From contig QHYI01000143.1 of assembly GCA_003223245.1 (NCBI GenBank), positions 23,497 through 87,496 of the forward strand: DNA of 64,000 nt, written 5' to 3'. Made by a program: the position numbers and the translations under genes. Under the pieces are notes generated by a model, which saw only the letters and a list, made by a program, of their open reading frames with translations, did no database searches and was not told the DNA's origin. The stretch comes from Acidobacteriota bacterium. Its GTDB lineage: Bacteria; Acidobacteriota; Terriglobia; Acidiferrales; UBA7541. Positions 20,185-29,747 of the stretch are shown piece by piece (within the stretch, counting starts at the first letter, position 1; the number at the start of each line of letters is the position of its first letter).

Positions 20185-22827
20185 ATGTTGAAAAGATTTG
20201 GTATTTACGTGGCTTTTGCACCGGGACTTGTTTTGCTCGTAACCGCGGGGCTTGCTAAGGCGCAACTGGGAAATTCCGGGACGATCGAAGGCGTGGTGAA
20301 GGACCCTTCGGGCGCGGTGGTCGCCGGCGCCACGGTTGAGATTTCTGATCCGGTGAGCGGCTTCCAGCGCGCGGCGACGACCGACGCGGACGGAAATTTC
20401 AAGTTCACCAACATTCCATTCAATCCCTACCACCTTATCGTGACGGCTCCAGGCTTCGCCCCATTCGTCCAGGATGTGACGGTGCGCTCGGGCGTGCCGG
20501 TGACGCTGCAGGTTGGTTTGCAGCTCGGCGCGTCCTCTACCAGCGTCACCGTCGAGGCCAGCGGGGGAGACCTTATCGAAACGCAGCCCAGCGCTCACAC
20601 CGACGTCGATACCGGCCTAATCGAGAAGCTTCCGCTCGAGAGCCAATCCTCTTCGGTGAGCTCGCTCGTGACGCTCTCGTCTCCGGGTGTGGTTGCCGAT
20701 TCCAACGGCTTGTTTCATGCCCAAGGGGACCATGCGGAAAGTTCGTTTTCGGTGGACGGGCAGCCCATCACCGACCAGCAAAGCAAGGTCTTCGCGAATC
20801 AAATTCCCCTCGATTCGATTCAATCGCTCGAAGTGGTGTCCGGCGGGCCGCCCGCCGAATATGGCGACAAAACCAGTCTGGTCATCAAAGTAACCACGAA
20901 ATCAGGCCTCGGCGTGAGCAAACCTACCGGAGAAATCGCGTCTTCTTATGGCAGCTTCGGCTCCGTCACCAGCGGTTTTCAGCTTTCCTACGGCGGACAG
21001 AAGTGGGGCAACTTCATCGCGGCAAACGGCATGAATACCAGCCGCTTCTTGGACCCACCCGAATTTCACGCTATTCACGACAGAGGTAACGAGGAAAATC
21101 TATTCGACCACGTGGATTTCAACGTCACCGGCGCGGATTCGATTCACAGCAATTTTCAGTACACGCGCTCCTGGTTCCAGACGCCAAACACGCTTGACAA
21201 CTTGAACGCGGGCGCGAGCGATCCAGTGACGGGCCGGCCTCTCCCAGCCGCCGACCAGCGCGCGCGCATCAACACTTTCAATGTCGCCCCAGTGTGGACG
21301 CGTTTGATTAGCACTACCACGCTCTTCACTTTAGGAGCTTTTGTTCGCCACGACCATTTCAATTACTACCCCAGCGGAAACCCTTTCGCCGACGCCACCG
21401 GGTTCATTCCCGCCGGCTCTTCCGCAACCGTGAACCAAGACCGCATGCTAACCAATGCGGGACTTCGAACTGACGTGTCTTATGTGAAGGGAATTCACAA
21501 CGTCAAGGCCGGGGCCACTTTCCAGCACACCTTTTTGACCGAAAACTTCAATTTCGGAATCACCGACCCCAACTTTCTTCCTTCGCAAATGGACGCGAAC
21601 GGCAATCCTTGCTTCAATCCCTTCATCAATCAACCCATCGACGCGCCCTGCACGCAGCTGTTTCCTTTCGACCTGACGCGCGGCGGAAATCTTTTCCCGT
21701 TCCACGGACATGCCGATGTCAAGGAGTTTGCTGCTTATCTGCAAGATGCCATCACGCTAGGACGCTGGTCCTTCAACGTGGGCGCGCGCGCCGACGTGTA
21801 TCGAGGAATCGTTCACGATTGGCAGCCGGAGCCGCGCGTCGGCATTGCCTACAACATCAAGAAGACCAACACCGTGCTTCGCATTTCCTATTCGCGTGTG
21901 CTGGAAACTCCTTTCAACGAGAACTTGATTGTGTCGAGTCTTGGCGCCTCCAAGCCGGTGATCGTCGACGTTATTGGCGGCACAAGTCTCCTCTCGCCGA
22001 TTCGTTCCGGCCAGCGCAACCAGTTCAACGCCGGCTTCCAGCAGGCCTTTGGAAAGTACCTCGTCGTGGATGCCGACTATCTGTGGAAGTACACGCACAA
22101 CGCTTTCGACTTCAGCGCCTTCGCCAACACCCCGATCTTCTTTCCGATTGCCTGGCATCACTCCAAGATCGATGGGCCGTCGGTGCGCGTGAGCATGCCG
22201 AATTATCATGGCCTAACGGCGTTTGCGGTTCTCGCGCATGTTCGGGCTCGCTACTTCCCGCCGCAAGTCGGGGGACTCGGTGCTACCGTGAGCGGCGGCC
22301 AAGTCTTCCGCATCGACCACGATCAAAACTTCAATCAAACCACCCATTTGCAATATCAACCTTGGAAAAGAATGCCGTGGCTCGGCTTCAACTGGCGCTA
22401 CGACAGCGGCTTGGTGGCCAGTTCACCCCTGGTAGCGGATTTTCCCACCGCGGTCGCTTCTCTTGACGGCGATCAACAAGCCGCCATTGGCCTGTTCTGT
22501 GGGAACGACGTGGCGACTCGCGCGGCCCCGCTCACTCCGGCGATTTGCTCGGGACAAACACCGTTTGGCGCCAAGTTGTTGACCCTTCCCGCACCTGGAA
22601 CGAACAACGCGGACCGCAACCCGTCTCGCGTTGCTCCGCGCAATTTGTTTGACGCCAGCGTTGGCGACGACGACCTGTTTCACAACGACCGCTACAAGTG
22701 GAGTTTGCGCCTGACGGCTGTCAACCTGACCAACAAAACCGCGCTTTACAACTTTCTGTCGACCTTCAGCGGTACGCACTTTGTCAGTCCGAGGGCCTAC
22801 ACCGCGGAGTTGGGGTTTCACTTTTAG
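20185..22827 (+). CDS. TonB-dependent receptor with carboxypeptidase-regulatory-like domain
   Basis: The 880-residue outer-membrane protein starts at ATG 20185, with AAAGGA about 6 bases upstream, and has a signal peptide. Residues about 30-115 form a CarboxypepD_reg/Cna-B-like domain (TIEGVVKDPSGAVVAGATVE, GNFKFTNIPFNPYHLIV). A plug domain (LESQSSSVSSLVTLSSPGVV ... FSVDGQPITDQQSK) and a long beta-barrel follow, ending in AYTAELGFHF with a terminal Phe. No clear TonB box was found. It lies 65 bases behind the metal RND pump on the same strand, so co-regulation with metal handling is plausible, though the substrate is unknown. Confidence 0.87.
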   Translation: MLKRFGIYVAFAPGLVLLVTAGLAKAQLGNSGTIEGVVKDPSGAVVAGATVEISDPVSGFQRAATTDADGNFKFTNIPFNPYHLIVTAPGFAPFVQDVTVRSGVPVTLQVGLQLGASSTSVTVEASGGDLIETQPSAHTDVDTGLIEKLPLESQSSSVSSLVTLSSPGVVADSNGLFHAQGDHAESSFSVDGQPITDQQSKVFANQIPLDSIQSLEVVSGGPPAEYGDKTSLVIKVTTKSGLGVSKPTGEIASSYGSFGSVTSGFQLSYGGQKWGNFIAANGMNTSRFLDPPEFHAIHDRGNEENLFDHVDFNVTGADSIHSNFQYTRSWFQTPNTLDNLNAGASDPVTGRPLPAADQRARINTFNVAPVWTRLISTTTLFTLGAFVRHDHFNYYPSGNPFADATGFIPAGSSATVNQDRMLTNAGLRTDVSYVKGIHNVKAGATFQHTFLTENFNFGITDPNFLPSQMDANGNPCFNPFINQPIDAPCTQLFPFDLTRGGNLFPFHGHADVKEFAAYLQDAITLGRWSFNVGARADVYRGIVHDWQPEPRVGIAYNIKKTNTVLRISYSRVLETPFNENLIVSSLGASKPVIVDVIGGTSLLSPIRSGQRNQFNAGFQQAFGKYLVVDADYLWKYTHNAFDFSAFANTPIFFPIAWHHSKIDGPSVRVSMPNYHGLTAFAVLAHVRARYFPPQVGGLGATVSGGQVFRIDHDQNFNQTTHLQYQPWKRMPWLGFNWRYDSGLVASSPLVADFPTAVASLDGDQQAAIGLFCGNDVATRAAPLTPAICSGQTPFGAKLLTLPAPGTNNADRNPSRVAPRNLFDASVGDDDLFHNDRYKWSLRLTAVNLTNKTALYNFLSTFSGTHFVSPRAYTAELGFHF

Positions 22828-22848
22828 AGCCGTCCTAGCGGCCGGAAA

Positions 22849-23418
22849 TTATTTTGGAGCGGGCTGCGCGGTGGGCGGGAGAATGCCGTTCAGGCGCAGG
22901 TACACTGCTTGCGCGCCATAATGATCGTACCAGTCGTCGCTCAACATGATGAGCACGGCGGCGCGCGAGAACGGCCGATTGCCGAAAAGCATCATCTGAT
23001 CGCCCAGCTTCGAATCATCCACCTTGTCGAGCGAGGTCGTGCAAAATTCAAAAGAAGCCTTCAGCGCCGCCACGAGTTTGTCCTTGGGATCAGTATCCGC
23101 GAGCTTTACGTCCGGTGCCGGTGTGTCTGAGATTTTGGAGCACAGATTGTTATTCGACTGCGCAATGTGCATTACCAGGTGGCCGAAAGAATTCATCTCC
23201 GGCGTGGGCTTGAAGTTGTATTTGTCTGCGGGCATGGCCTCGGCGGCAGCGACCATGTTTTTCGAATAGCGCGGCAGTTGCGCTTTCACGGCGCTGCTGA
23301 CGGGATTGGCCACTGGCAGAAGGTTGGGGGCCGCCGCCCCGCTGGCAGGGTGCTGGGCTTGAGAATTTGCAGCTGCCCACACCGCCGCAACCGCGACCAA
23401 AAGAAGTCTTTTGAGCAT
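22849..23418 (-). CDS. Exported DinB-like four-helix protein
   Basis: From ATG 23418 (GGGGAGGA about 9 bases upstream) the protein is 189 residues with a signal peptide (LLLVAVAAVWAAANSQAQ). The DinB/YfiT-like helical bundle has the usual features: a helix with EAMPADKYNFKPTPEMNSFG, then LVMHIAQSNNNLC, and a C-terminal DDWYDHYGAQAVYLRLNGI. In this fold three His residues bind a metal; H in LVMHIAQ and DHYGAQ are candidates. A much longer upstream reading frame continues to 23847 but has no signal peptide at its start and covers the neighbouring gene. Function is unknown. Confidence 0.75.
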   Translation of the reverse strand: MLKRLLLVAVAAVWAAANSQAQHPASGAAAPNLLPVANPVSSAVKAQLPRYSKNMVAAAEAMPADKYNFKPTPEMNSFGHLVMHIAQSNNNLCSKISDTPAPDVKLADTDPKDKLVAALKASFEFCTTSLDKVDDSKLGDQMMLFGNRPFSRAAVLIMLSDDWYDHYGAQAVYLRLNGILPPTAQPAPK

Positions 23419-23633
23419 GAGTTTTTGTCCTCCCCTCTTCATTTTCGCGCTTGAAAGCATACTCTGTGCCAGAGGTCCCCAAAAGTCATTTCTCGGAAGT
23501 TGGGCTGTGTGGCTATGGTGCGGTCGAGATGGGTTCGGTCTCGCGGAAAAAGTAGCTCGCAGAAACAAGTTGGGCAGCCGGTACGCTCTTCGCGCGGCGG
23601 CTGCCCGGAACCACAACACAAAAAAAGAATCCG

Positions 23634-23831
23634 TTAGCTGGGCTTCTTTTCTTCCTCCTTTTTCTCTTTCTTTTCGGCCTTTTTCTTCGTGCTCCTCTTC
23701 TTCATTTCCTTCTTCTTGGTGGTCTCCTGCTTCGCTGCATCGTCCTTCTTCTCGGTCTCCTGCGCGTAAGCCGCGCCGGAAACACACAGGAACGTTGCGA
23801 GCGTGAGAGCGCCTAGCAGCTTCTTCAACAT
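23634..23831 (-). CDS. Secreted Lys/Glu-rich mini-protein
   Basis: A 65-residue ORF starts at ATG 23831, preceded by GGAGGA 4-6 bases upstream. It opens with a good signal peptide (LLGALTLATFLCVSGAAYAQ). The mature part of about 40 residues is almost only K, E, T and D (for example KKKAEKKEKKEEEKKPS). The strong ribosome site and signal peptide argue that it is real. No family was recognised; a highly charged periplasmic or surface peptide is the most that can be said. Confidence 0.6.
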   Translation of the reverse strand: MLKKLLGALTLATFLCVSGAAYAQETEKKDDAAKQETTKKKEMKKRSTKKKAEKKEKKEEEKKPS

Positions 23832-24125
23832 ACTTCCTCCTCTGCAATCAGTGTTCAGATGTGAAGTGCAATCCCGACTGGGAAGAACTGCCCCACGGAG
23901 GGAAGACATTCATCCCCCCCGTTTTCCGGCGCTGAAAAGGCTACCCCCCACTCCAGCGCCAGAAACGAAGACTAACACCGGAATTCAGTTAGGGCAAGGG
24001 AACGTTAAACTTGACCGTGTAACTCGAGCAACGAACACCGTATATTGCCTTCTCTGGAGTTTCGCTCCTTCTCTGTTCCCATTTGTTTTATGCTGTGCCG
24101 TTTGAATTTTTTCTGGAGGTCCGCC

Positions 24126-27100
24126 GTGATTCGCTGGTTTGGCGTTTTTCCGCTTGCGCTTGTCGCCGTGTTTGCTTTGATTCCCTGCCATCCCGCCGCG
24201 GCGCAGCAGATTTCCGAATCCACTTACCAGGAAATGCGCTGGCGCATGATCGGCCCCACGCGCGGCGGCCGGACCCGCGCAGCTTGCGGCGTGCCGAGCG
24301 AGCCCAATGTGTTTTACATGGGCGCGGTCAACGGCGGCGTCTGGAAGTCGGACGATTACGGCCGCACGTGGAATCCCATCTTTGACGGTGAACCTACGCA
24401 ATCGATCGGAGCCATTGCCGTGGCGCCTTCCGATCCCAACATTATTTATGTCGGGAGCGGCGAAGGTTTGGCGCGGCCCGATCTTTCCGTGGGCGACGGC
24501 GTTTACAAATCCAGCGACGCCGGAAAAACCTGGACGCATCTTGGCTTAGAAGATTCGCAGGGCATTCCGGCGCTCGCCGTTGATCCCCGCAACCCCAATC
24601 GCGTTTTCGCCGCAGCGCTTGGGCATCCGTATGGCGCGAATGAAGAGCGCGGCATCTATCTTTCGACCGATGGCGGGCAAAATTGGCAGAAAGTTCTTTC
24701 GAAGGGCGCTGATGTCGGCGGATCGGATGTTGAAATCGATCCTTCGAATCCCGACATCGTCTACGCTTCGCTGTGGGAGGTGCGGCTGGGTCCTTGGGAA
24801 GACGGCAATCAATACAGCGGCAGCGGTGGCGGGCTTTTCAAATCCATCGACGGCGGGAAAACCTGGCGGGCGCTCGCCAACGGTTTGCCGAAAGGCATTA
24901 TTCAAGTGGATGTGGCCGTTGCGGCAAGCCAGCCAAGCCGCCTTTACGCCTCCGTAGCCACTACCGAGCCGAGCGTCGGGATTTACCGCTCCGATGACGC
25001 TGGAGAAAACTGGACGCGCATCACCACCGATCCGCGGCCGGCATTGCGCATCGGAGGCGGCGATCTGCCCGTGCCGCGCGTTGATCCGAAAAATCCGGAC
25101 GTGGTTTACAGCGCCAGCATTGTGACGATGCGTTCGACCGATGGCGGCAAGACTTGGACGAGCCTCCGCGGCGCGCCGGGCGGCGATGATTATCAAAATC
25201 TTTGGATCAATCCGAATTTTCCCAACATTATTCTGCTGGTCAGCGACCAGGGCGCGCTTGTCAGCGTCAACTCCGGACAGACGTGGAGTTCCTGGTACAA
25301 CCAGCCCACAGGCCAGCTCTATCACGTGGCTACTACGAATTCCTTCCCTTACTTGGTGTGCAGCGGGCAGCAGGACAGCGGCTCGGTATGTGTTTCAAGC
25401 CGCGGCAAAGACGGCGAGATCACGTTTCGCGACTGGCATCCCGTGGGCATCATTGAGTACGGTTATGCCGCGCCCGATCCGCTCCATCCGGACATTGTTT
25501 ATGGCGCGGGCCGGCGAGAAGTTTCCAAATATTCCATTTCCACAGGAGAGTTCCTGAACGTTACGCCTGTTCCCGCAGCTGATCCCAAAGTGCGCGCCGA
25601 CCGCACGCAGCCGTGTCTTTTTTCGCCGGTTGATCCTCACATCCTCTACACGACTACGAATTTCCTTTATAAGACCAGCGATGGCGGACAAACGTGGCAG
25701 ACGATGAGTCCTGATCTGGCGCGTGAGCATGGGTCGATTCCGGCGAGCCTTGGCGACAAAGCAGCCCAGGATTCCAACGCCAAAAAAATTCGCGGGGTCA
25801 TCTACGCGCTGGCCCCTTCGTTCAAGAACGTAAACACCATCTGGGCGGGCACGGACGATGGCTTGCTCTGGGTCACACGCGACGGCGGCGCGAACTGGAA
25901 AAACATTACGCCGCCGGACATCATTCCCTGGAGCAAAGTCACGCAGCTTGCCGCTTCGCATTTCGATGACCAGACCGCTTACGCTTCCGTTAGCCGTTTT
26001 CGCATCGACGATCTCCGCCCTTACATTTATCGCACGCACGACGGCGGGAAGAGCTGGCAGCCGATCACGACCGGGCTGCCTGATAACGCGCCGGTCAATA
26101 GTGTGCGAGAAGATCCCGTGCGCAAGGGCCTGCTTTTTGCGGCTACCGAAACGAGCGTATGGGTCTCGTTCGATGATGGCGACCACTGGCAATCGCTGCA
26201 GCTCAATCTCCCGCACACTTCCATGCGCGACCTGTGGATTCACGATGACGATTTGATTGTGGCTACCCACGGGCGTTCGTTCTGGGTTCAGGACGACATT
26301 TCGCCGTTGCGGCAGGTCAGCGAATCCATGGCCAAAGCCGATGTGCATCTTTTCAAGCCGGCGGTCACTTATCGCCTACGGCGCGATACCAATACGGACA
26401 CGCCCATTCCGCCCGACGAGCCCACGGCGCAGAATCCCCCCGTTGGCGCAATGATTGATTATTTCCTTCTGCAGCCTACGACTTCTCCTGCCCTGCTAGA
26501 AATTCTCGACAGCCAAGGCAAGGTGGTCCGCAAATTTTCGAGCGAAGACAAACCCGAGCCTACCCCGGAAGAGCTCGCCAAAGAGTTGATCCCGCGCTAT
26601 TGGATTGCCATCCCCAAGATACTCTCTACTGCCGCGGGGATGCACCGCTGGGTGTGGGACCTGCGCTATCCTTCGCCGCGAGCTACGCGCACGGAATATC
26701 CGATCTCGGCCGTTCCCGGCGACACGCCGCGGTCGCCCGAGGGCCCAATGGCCGTTCCGGGGCAATACACCGTCCGCCTCACCGTTACTGGACAAACCTT
26801 CAGCGAGCCCCTCGTCGTAAAGATGGATCCTCGCGTGGAAGCCTCTCGGGAAGATCTGGCGCTGGAATTCCAGAAAGAGCAGCTTCTGGCGAGAATGATG
26901 ACGCAAAACACGGAGGCGATCACCGAAGCTCGCGGCCTGCGCGAGCAGCTTCAGAAGCTGACTGGCAAGAGCCCGGCAGAGGCAACGGGTAGAAACCCTG
27001 CGAACCTATCCTGGGAGAAAATCTCCGGCCCCCTTGCTGAGGCGGTCGCAAGCTTCGACAAGAAACTGATGGCCATCCTCGGTGGCGGGGGAGGCGCTGG

Positions 27101-27389
27101 AGGCTTTGGGGCGGCGGCTTCGCCTTCATCGACGCTGAGCCGCACGGGAGCCATGATCGGCGCGCTCTATGGCGAAATTGACCGCGCCGACGCGGCTCCT
27201 ACGGAGGCCCAGATTGCCGCCATCGACACGGCGGAAAGGGATTTCTCCGCTACCCTCAAGCTCTGGAAAGACTTCCAGGCCAGGGACCTCCCCGCCCTTA
27301 ACCGACAGCTGAAGTCGGCTGGCGTTGCCGAACTCCAACTGGCCACCCCTCCACCCCCCTCAGGAGACGACGGCGGACAGGTCGAATGA
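24126..27389 (+). CDS. Large exported VPS10/BNR-repeat (sortilin-like) protein
   Basis: A GTG start at 24126 has GGAGGT five bases upstream and gives a signal peptide ending near HPAAAQQ. The roughly 1087-residue product contains many Asp-box/BNR repeats (NGGVWKSDDYGRTW, GVYKSSDAGKTWTHLG, GIYLSTDGGQNW, TMRSTDGGKTW, FLYKTSDGGQTW). These build two beta-propellers like those of VPS10/sortilin and oligoxyloglucanase-type GH74 enzymes. The C-terminal 300 residues include a beta-sandwich (QYTVRLTVTGQTFSEPLVVK) and a helical tail rich in Ala and Gly. Such proteins are abundant in Acidobacteriota and are often annotated as glycosyl hydrolases. I cannot identify catalytic acids with confidence, so activity is unproven. 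Confidence 0.8.
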   Translation: MIRWFGVFPLALVAVFALIPCHPAAAQQISESTYQEMRWRMIGPTRGGRTRAACGVPSEPNVFYMGAVNGGVWKSDDYGRTWNPIFDGEPTQSIGAIAVAPSDPNIIYVGSGEGLARPDLSVGDGVYKSSDAGKTWTHLGLEDSQGIPALAVDPRNPNRVFAAALGHPYGANEERGIYLSTDGGQNWQKVLSKGADVGGSDVEIDPSNPDIVYASLWEVRLGPWEDGNQYSGSGGGLFKSIDGGKTWRALANGLPKGIIQVDVAVAASQPSRLYASVATTEPSVGIYRSDDAGENWTRITTDPRPALRIGGGDLPVPRVDPKNPDVVYSASIVTMRSTDGGKTWTSLRGAPGGDDYQNLWINPNFPNIILLVSDQGALVSVNSGQTWSSWYNQPTGQLYHVATTNSFPYLVCSGQQDSGSVCVSSRGKDGEITFRDWHPVGIIEYGYAAPDPLHPDIVYGAGRREVSKYSISTGEFLNVTPVPAADPKVRADRTQPCLFSPVDPHILYTTTNFLYKTSDGGQTWQTMSPDLAREHGSIPASLGDKAAQDSNAKKIRGVIYALAPSFKNVNTIWAGTDDGLLWVTRDGGANWKNITPPDIIPWSKVTQLAASHFDDQTAYASVSRFRIDDLRPYIYRTHDGGKSWQPITTGLPDNAPVNSVREDPVRKGLLFAATETSVWVSFDDGDHWQSLQLNLPHTSMRDLWIHDDDLIVATHGRSFWVQDDISPLRQVSESMAKADVHLFKPAVTYRLRRDTNTDTPIPPDEPTAQNPPVGAMIDYFLLQPTTSPALLEILDSQGKVVRKFSSEDKPEPTPEELAKELIPRYWIAIPKILSTAAGMHRWVWDLRYPSPRATRTEYPISAVPGDTPRSPEGPMAVPGQYTVRLTVTGQTFSEPLVVKMDPRVEASREDLALEFQKEQLLARMMTQNTEAITEARGLREQLQKLTGKSPAEATGRNPANLSWEKISGPLAEAVASFDKKLMAILGGGGGAGGFGAAASPSSTLSRTGAMIGALYGEIDRADAAPTEAQIAAIDTAERDFSATLKLWKDFQARDLPALNRQLKSAGVAELQLATPPPPSGDDGGQVE

Positions 27390-27466
27390 GTCCGGCCTCA
27401 AAGGGCTGCTGATAAAGAGTCTTTCAGGACAGGGAGGGCCGAGGCACCGCTCATTTGCAAAATCCG

Positions 27467-27482
27467 CTGGCCATGAGGCCAG
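27467..27482. other. Small GC-rich hairpin after the BNR-repeat gene
   Basis: CTGGCC and GGCCAG flank a four-base loop. Another 7-bp inverted repeat (TAAACCC/GGGTTTA, 27507-27532) lies just downstream. Neither is followed by a plus-strand T-run, so they may only weakly separate the 24.1-27.4 kb gene from the next operon. Confidence 0.3.
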
Positions 27483-27648
27483 AAAAGTGCTATAGGAGCT
27501 ACACCGTAAACCCACATCCAAGTTAGGGTTTATCCCTGCTTGTTGCAGCCCATGGTGGGATGATACGGAAGATAGGAAGCAGCAAGACCGGCAGAAAATC
27601 CAAAAGGAGCCCTATAGCCTGGAGCCTCCTGGCCCCACGGAGACCACG

Positions 27649-28206
27649 GTGTCTCGGAAAGACGCGCTCTGGATTGCAGGGTCTGCAGGAGTAACGCTTC
27701 TGGCGTTGACGTTTCTCCTGAATACTAGAGTTTTGTTCAAGGGCTTGCTTAAGGGACAGCCGCGAACGTGGAACCGAGGCACGGTCAGCGCGGGATATGT
27801 TGGAAGCCAGCTCCGAGAAATCGACAAAACGCATTCTTCCCTCATTATTTCCTACGATCTGGAGAACGACACGGATTCCGACTATCGGTTAGCCGATGGT
27901 CCCGGTGTGGTTATTTTGAGCAAGCTGAAATCCGACGGCAGCTATAGCCAGGAGCAACCGATACGGCTCGCCTATCCCGTGTTTTTGCCGGCAAGGCAGC
28001 ACGCGCGGTTGGCCGTCGAAATTACCCAGCCGTTTGACTGGCCCGGGGAAGAGGACTCTGGGTACCTCGACAGGATGAGAAATTTTGTGAAGCAGCGGCT
28101 GGAAAACGTGGGGGAGTTTGTTCTCTTCGATCAGACGAACCACTGGCAACTCGAGCTCCCGAGCGGCTGGGAACAGCTTCAGGACATGTCCCAAGCGAGC
28201 GATTGA
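27649..28206 (+). CDS. Single-span membrane protein of unknown family
   Basis: The 185-residue ORF starts at GTG 27649, with GGAGA about 7 bases upstream. It has one N-terminal transmembrane segment (ALWIAGSAGVTLLALTFLL), and the rest is a predicted extracytoplasmic beta-rich domain (SSLIISYDLENDTDSDYRLAD, HARLAVEITQPFDWPGEED). I do not recognise the family. It ends 41 bases before the PilZ-TonB fusion on the same strand, so the two are probably co-transcribed and may act together at the inner membrane. Confidence 0.6.
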   Translation: MSRKDALWIAGSAGVTLLALTFLLNTRVLFKGLLKGQPRTWNRGTVSAGYVGSQLREIDKTHSSLIISYDLENDTDSDYRLADGPGVVILSKLKSDGSYSQEQPIRLAYPVFLPARQHARLAVEITQPFDWPGEEDSGYLDRMRNFVKQRLENVGEFVLFDQTNHWQLELPSGWEQLQDMSQASD

Positions 28207-28247
28207 TGCGGCGCACGAAAATCAGAAACCAAGCAGAGTGCTGAGCC

Positions 28248-29747
28248 ATGTCATCCTTACCGGCAATTTCGAAGGACACGACAAACCCGGGGGAGCGGCG
28301 CGGCCTCCCAAGAGAAGCCTTCAACCACTATGTCGTGCTGGTGTTTTTCGGCGAAGACAATTGGGGCAAGCTCACGAATATGAGCGAAAAGGGCATGGCT
28401 TTTGAGTTTTCCCGGTTGCCGTCTCTGCACGAGAAGGTCACCTTCACTTTTCAGGTCATGGGCTGCATGCCGATGCCGCGCGACGTAAGCGTTTTAGGTG
28501 AATCGCTCGAAGCGGCAGGCGAAATCATGTGGCTTCGTGAGTTTGAGAGAATTGCCGGAGTGCAATTCGTGAACCTGGCCGAAGGAAGGCGAGAACAAAT
28601 CCGGCAATGGCTCTCATCGGAAACGGCTACGAACACGCTTACCTCGACGGTTGAAGGCAAGACAAACGAGCCGATGAAAGCAACGGAGTCGCTTGCTCCG
28701 TTGACCCCTCTGACGCCCGCATTGGGACCCGTGAGCACGATACCTGTCAAAGAACCTCCCTCGGACGTGGACACTCCGGAAGTCACTGTGGAATTGGAGG
28801 AAAAGCGGGAATCAGCGCTAGCCGAGGAAATGCCCGACGTGGCGTCGCCCGTCTTGGCTGGCCGCGGCGAAGTATTCGAATTGCAGCCAGATACGAAGTC
28901 CTCTGCCCAGTCGCATCCCTCCGTGGCGCGATTGACGTTCCTGGTGGTAGCGGGTTGTCTGGTGGCGTTTGTTGTGACCGCAGGCGTAAGGATTTTCATG
29001 GCTCGAAGGGCCCCTTCCGCCGACGCTGCGGAAACCGCCCCGGCGCCGACAGTAGCGGTAAAAGAAGCGCCAGTGATACCCGCGCTTTCCTCCGCAGAGA
29101 GCGCACCGCCTTTCCAGGTGGAAGTGGTGGACGCCAACGGCAAGCGCTGGATGCTGTGGTTTGTTCGCAACCCTTCCCAGCACCCCGACAATCAACTTGC
29201 TCCCAAGCGAACAGAGTCTGCGGACCTCTCTGCATCTGCAGGGGCTAAAAAGAGCAAGGAAACGGGGCAACAGGAGGAGCCCCCATCGCCAAGCCTATTT
29301 ACGCTCGAGGCTCCCAACCTCAATCGCCCGGCGAGCAATGGCTCTGCGGCCACCGATTCATCGGCGGAAGCGCCGGCCATTCAAACAGGGATGACGGTTC
29401 CGCAGGGGGAACCGATTGGCGGGGCGCTCAACAGCCACGTTGCACCCCCGGCCCCCGAGCCGCAAGCTCCCGTAGGCGGGATGGTTCAGCAGGCGCAGCT
29501 CATTCGCTCCGTACCGCCCCTTTATCCTGAGCTTGCAAAATCTACGCGCGTCAGTGGAGATGTCGTGGTAGATGCGCTTATCGATGCGAACGGCAAAGTG
29601 ACAACCGTTAAAGTGATCTCTGGCCCGGTTTTGTTGCAGCAGGCAGCCATCGAAACGGTCCGCCAGTGGAAGTACGAACCCGCGCGGTTAGACGGGCGGG
29701 CCGTGGCCATGCATGTCACGGTAACGGTGAAATTCCGCCTTAACTGA
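28248..29747 (+). CDS. PilZ-TonB fusion: c-di-GMP-binding domain, one membrane span, TonB C-terminal domain
   Basis: Residues about 15-115 form a PilZ domain with both c-di-GMP motifs, RxxxR (RGLPR) and NxSxxG (NMSEKG). A Pro/Glu-rich linker leads to one transmembrane segment (about 226-249, LTFLVVAGCLVAFVVTAGV), then a long Ala/Pro-rich periplasmic linker. The final 86 residues are a TonB_C domain (VPPLYPELAKSTRVSGDVVV, WKYEPARLDG, ending KFRLN). The predicted topology puts PilZ in the cytoplasm and the TonB domain in the periplasm. The transmembrane helix lacks the SHLS-type His used by classical TonB to couple to ExbB, so energy transduction is uncertain. A paralogous architecture is encoded at 56927-59326. 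Confidence 0.85.
   Translation: MSSLPAISKDTTNPGERRGLPREAFNHYVVLVFFGEDNWGKLTNMSEKGMAFEFSRLPSLHEKVTFTFQVMGCMPMPRDVSVLGESLEAAGEIMWLREFERIAGVQFVNLAEGRREQIRQWLSSETATNTLTSTVEGKTNEPMKATESLAPLTPLTPALGPVSTIPVKEPPSDVDTPEVTVELEEKRESALAEEMPDVASPVLAGRGEVFELQPDTKSSAQSHPSVARLTFLVVAGCLVAFVVTAGVRIFMARRAPSADAAETAPAPTVAVKEAPVIPALSSAESAPPFQVEVVDANGKRWMLWFVRNPSQHPDNQLAPKRTESADLSASAGAKKSKETGQQEEPPSPSLFTLEAPNLNRPASNGSAATDSSAEAPAIQTGMTVPQGEPIGGALNSHVAPPAPEPQAPVGGMVQQAQLIRSVPPLYPELAKSTRVSGDVVVDALIDANGKVTTVKVISGPVLLQQAAIETVRQWKYEPARLDGRAVAMHVTVTVKFRLN

Noticed and set aside
23418..23847. Long N-terminal extension of the DinB-like gene
   Set aside because: It reads through the mini-protein gene and lacks a signal peptide at its start; the internal start has a strong ribosome site and signal peptide.
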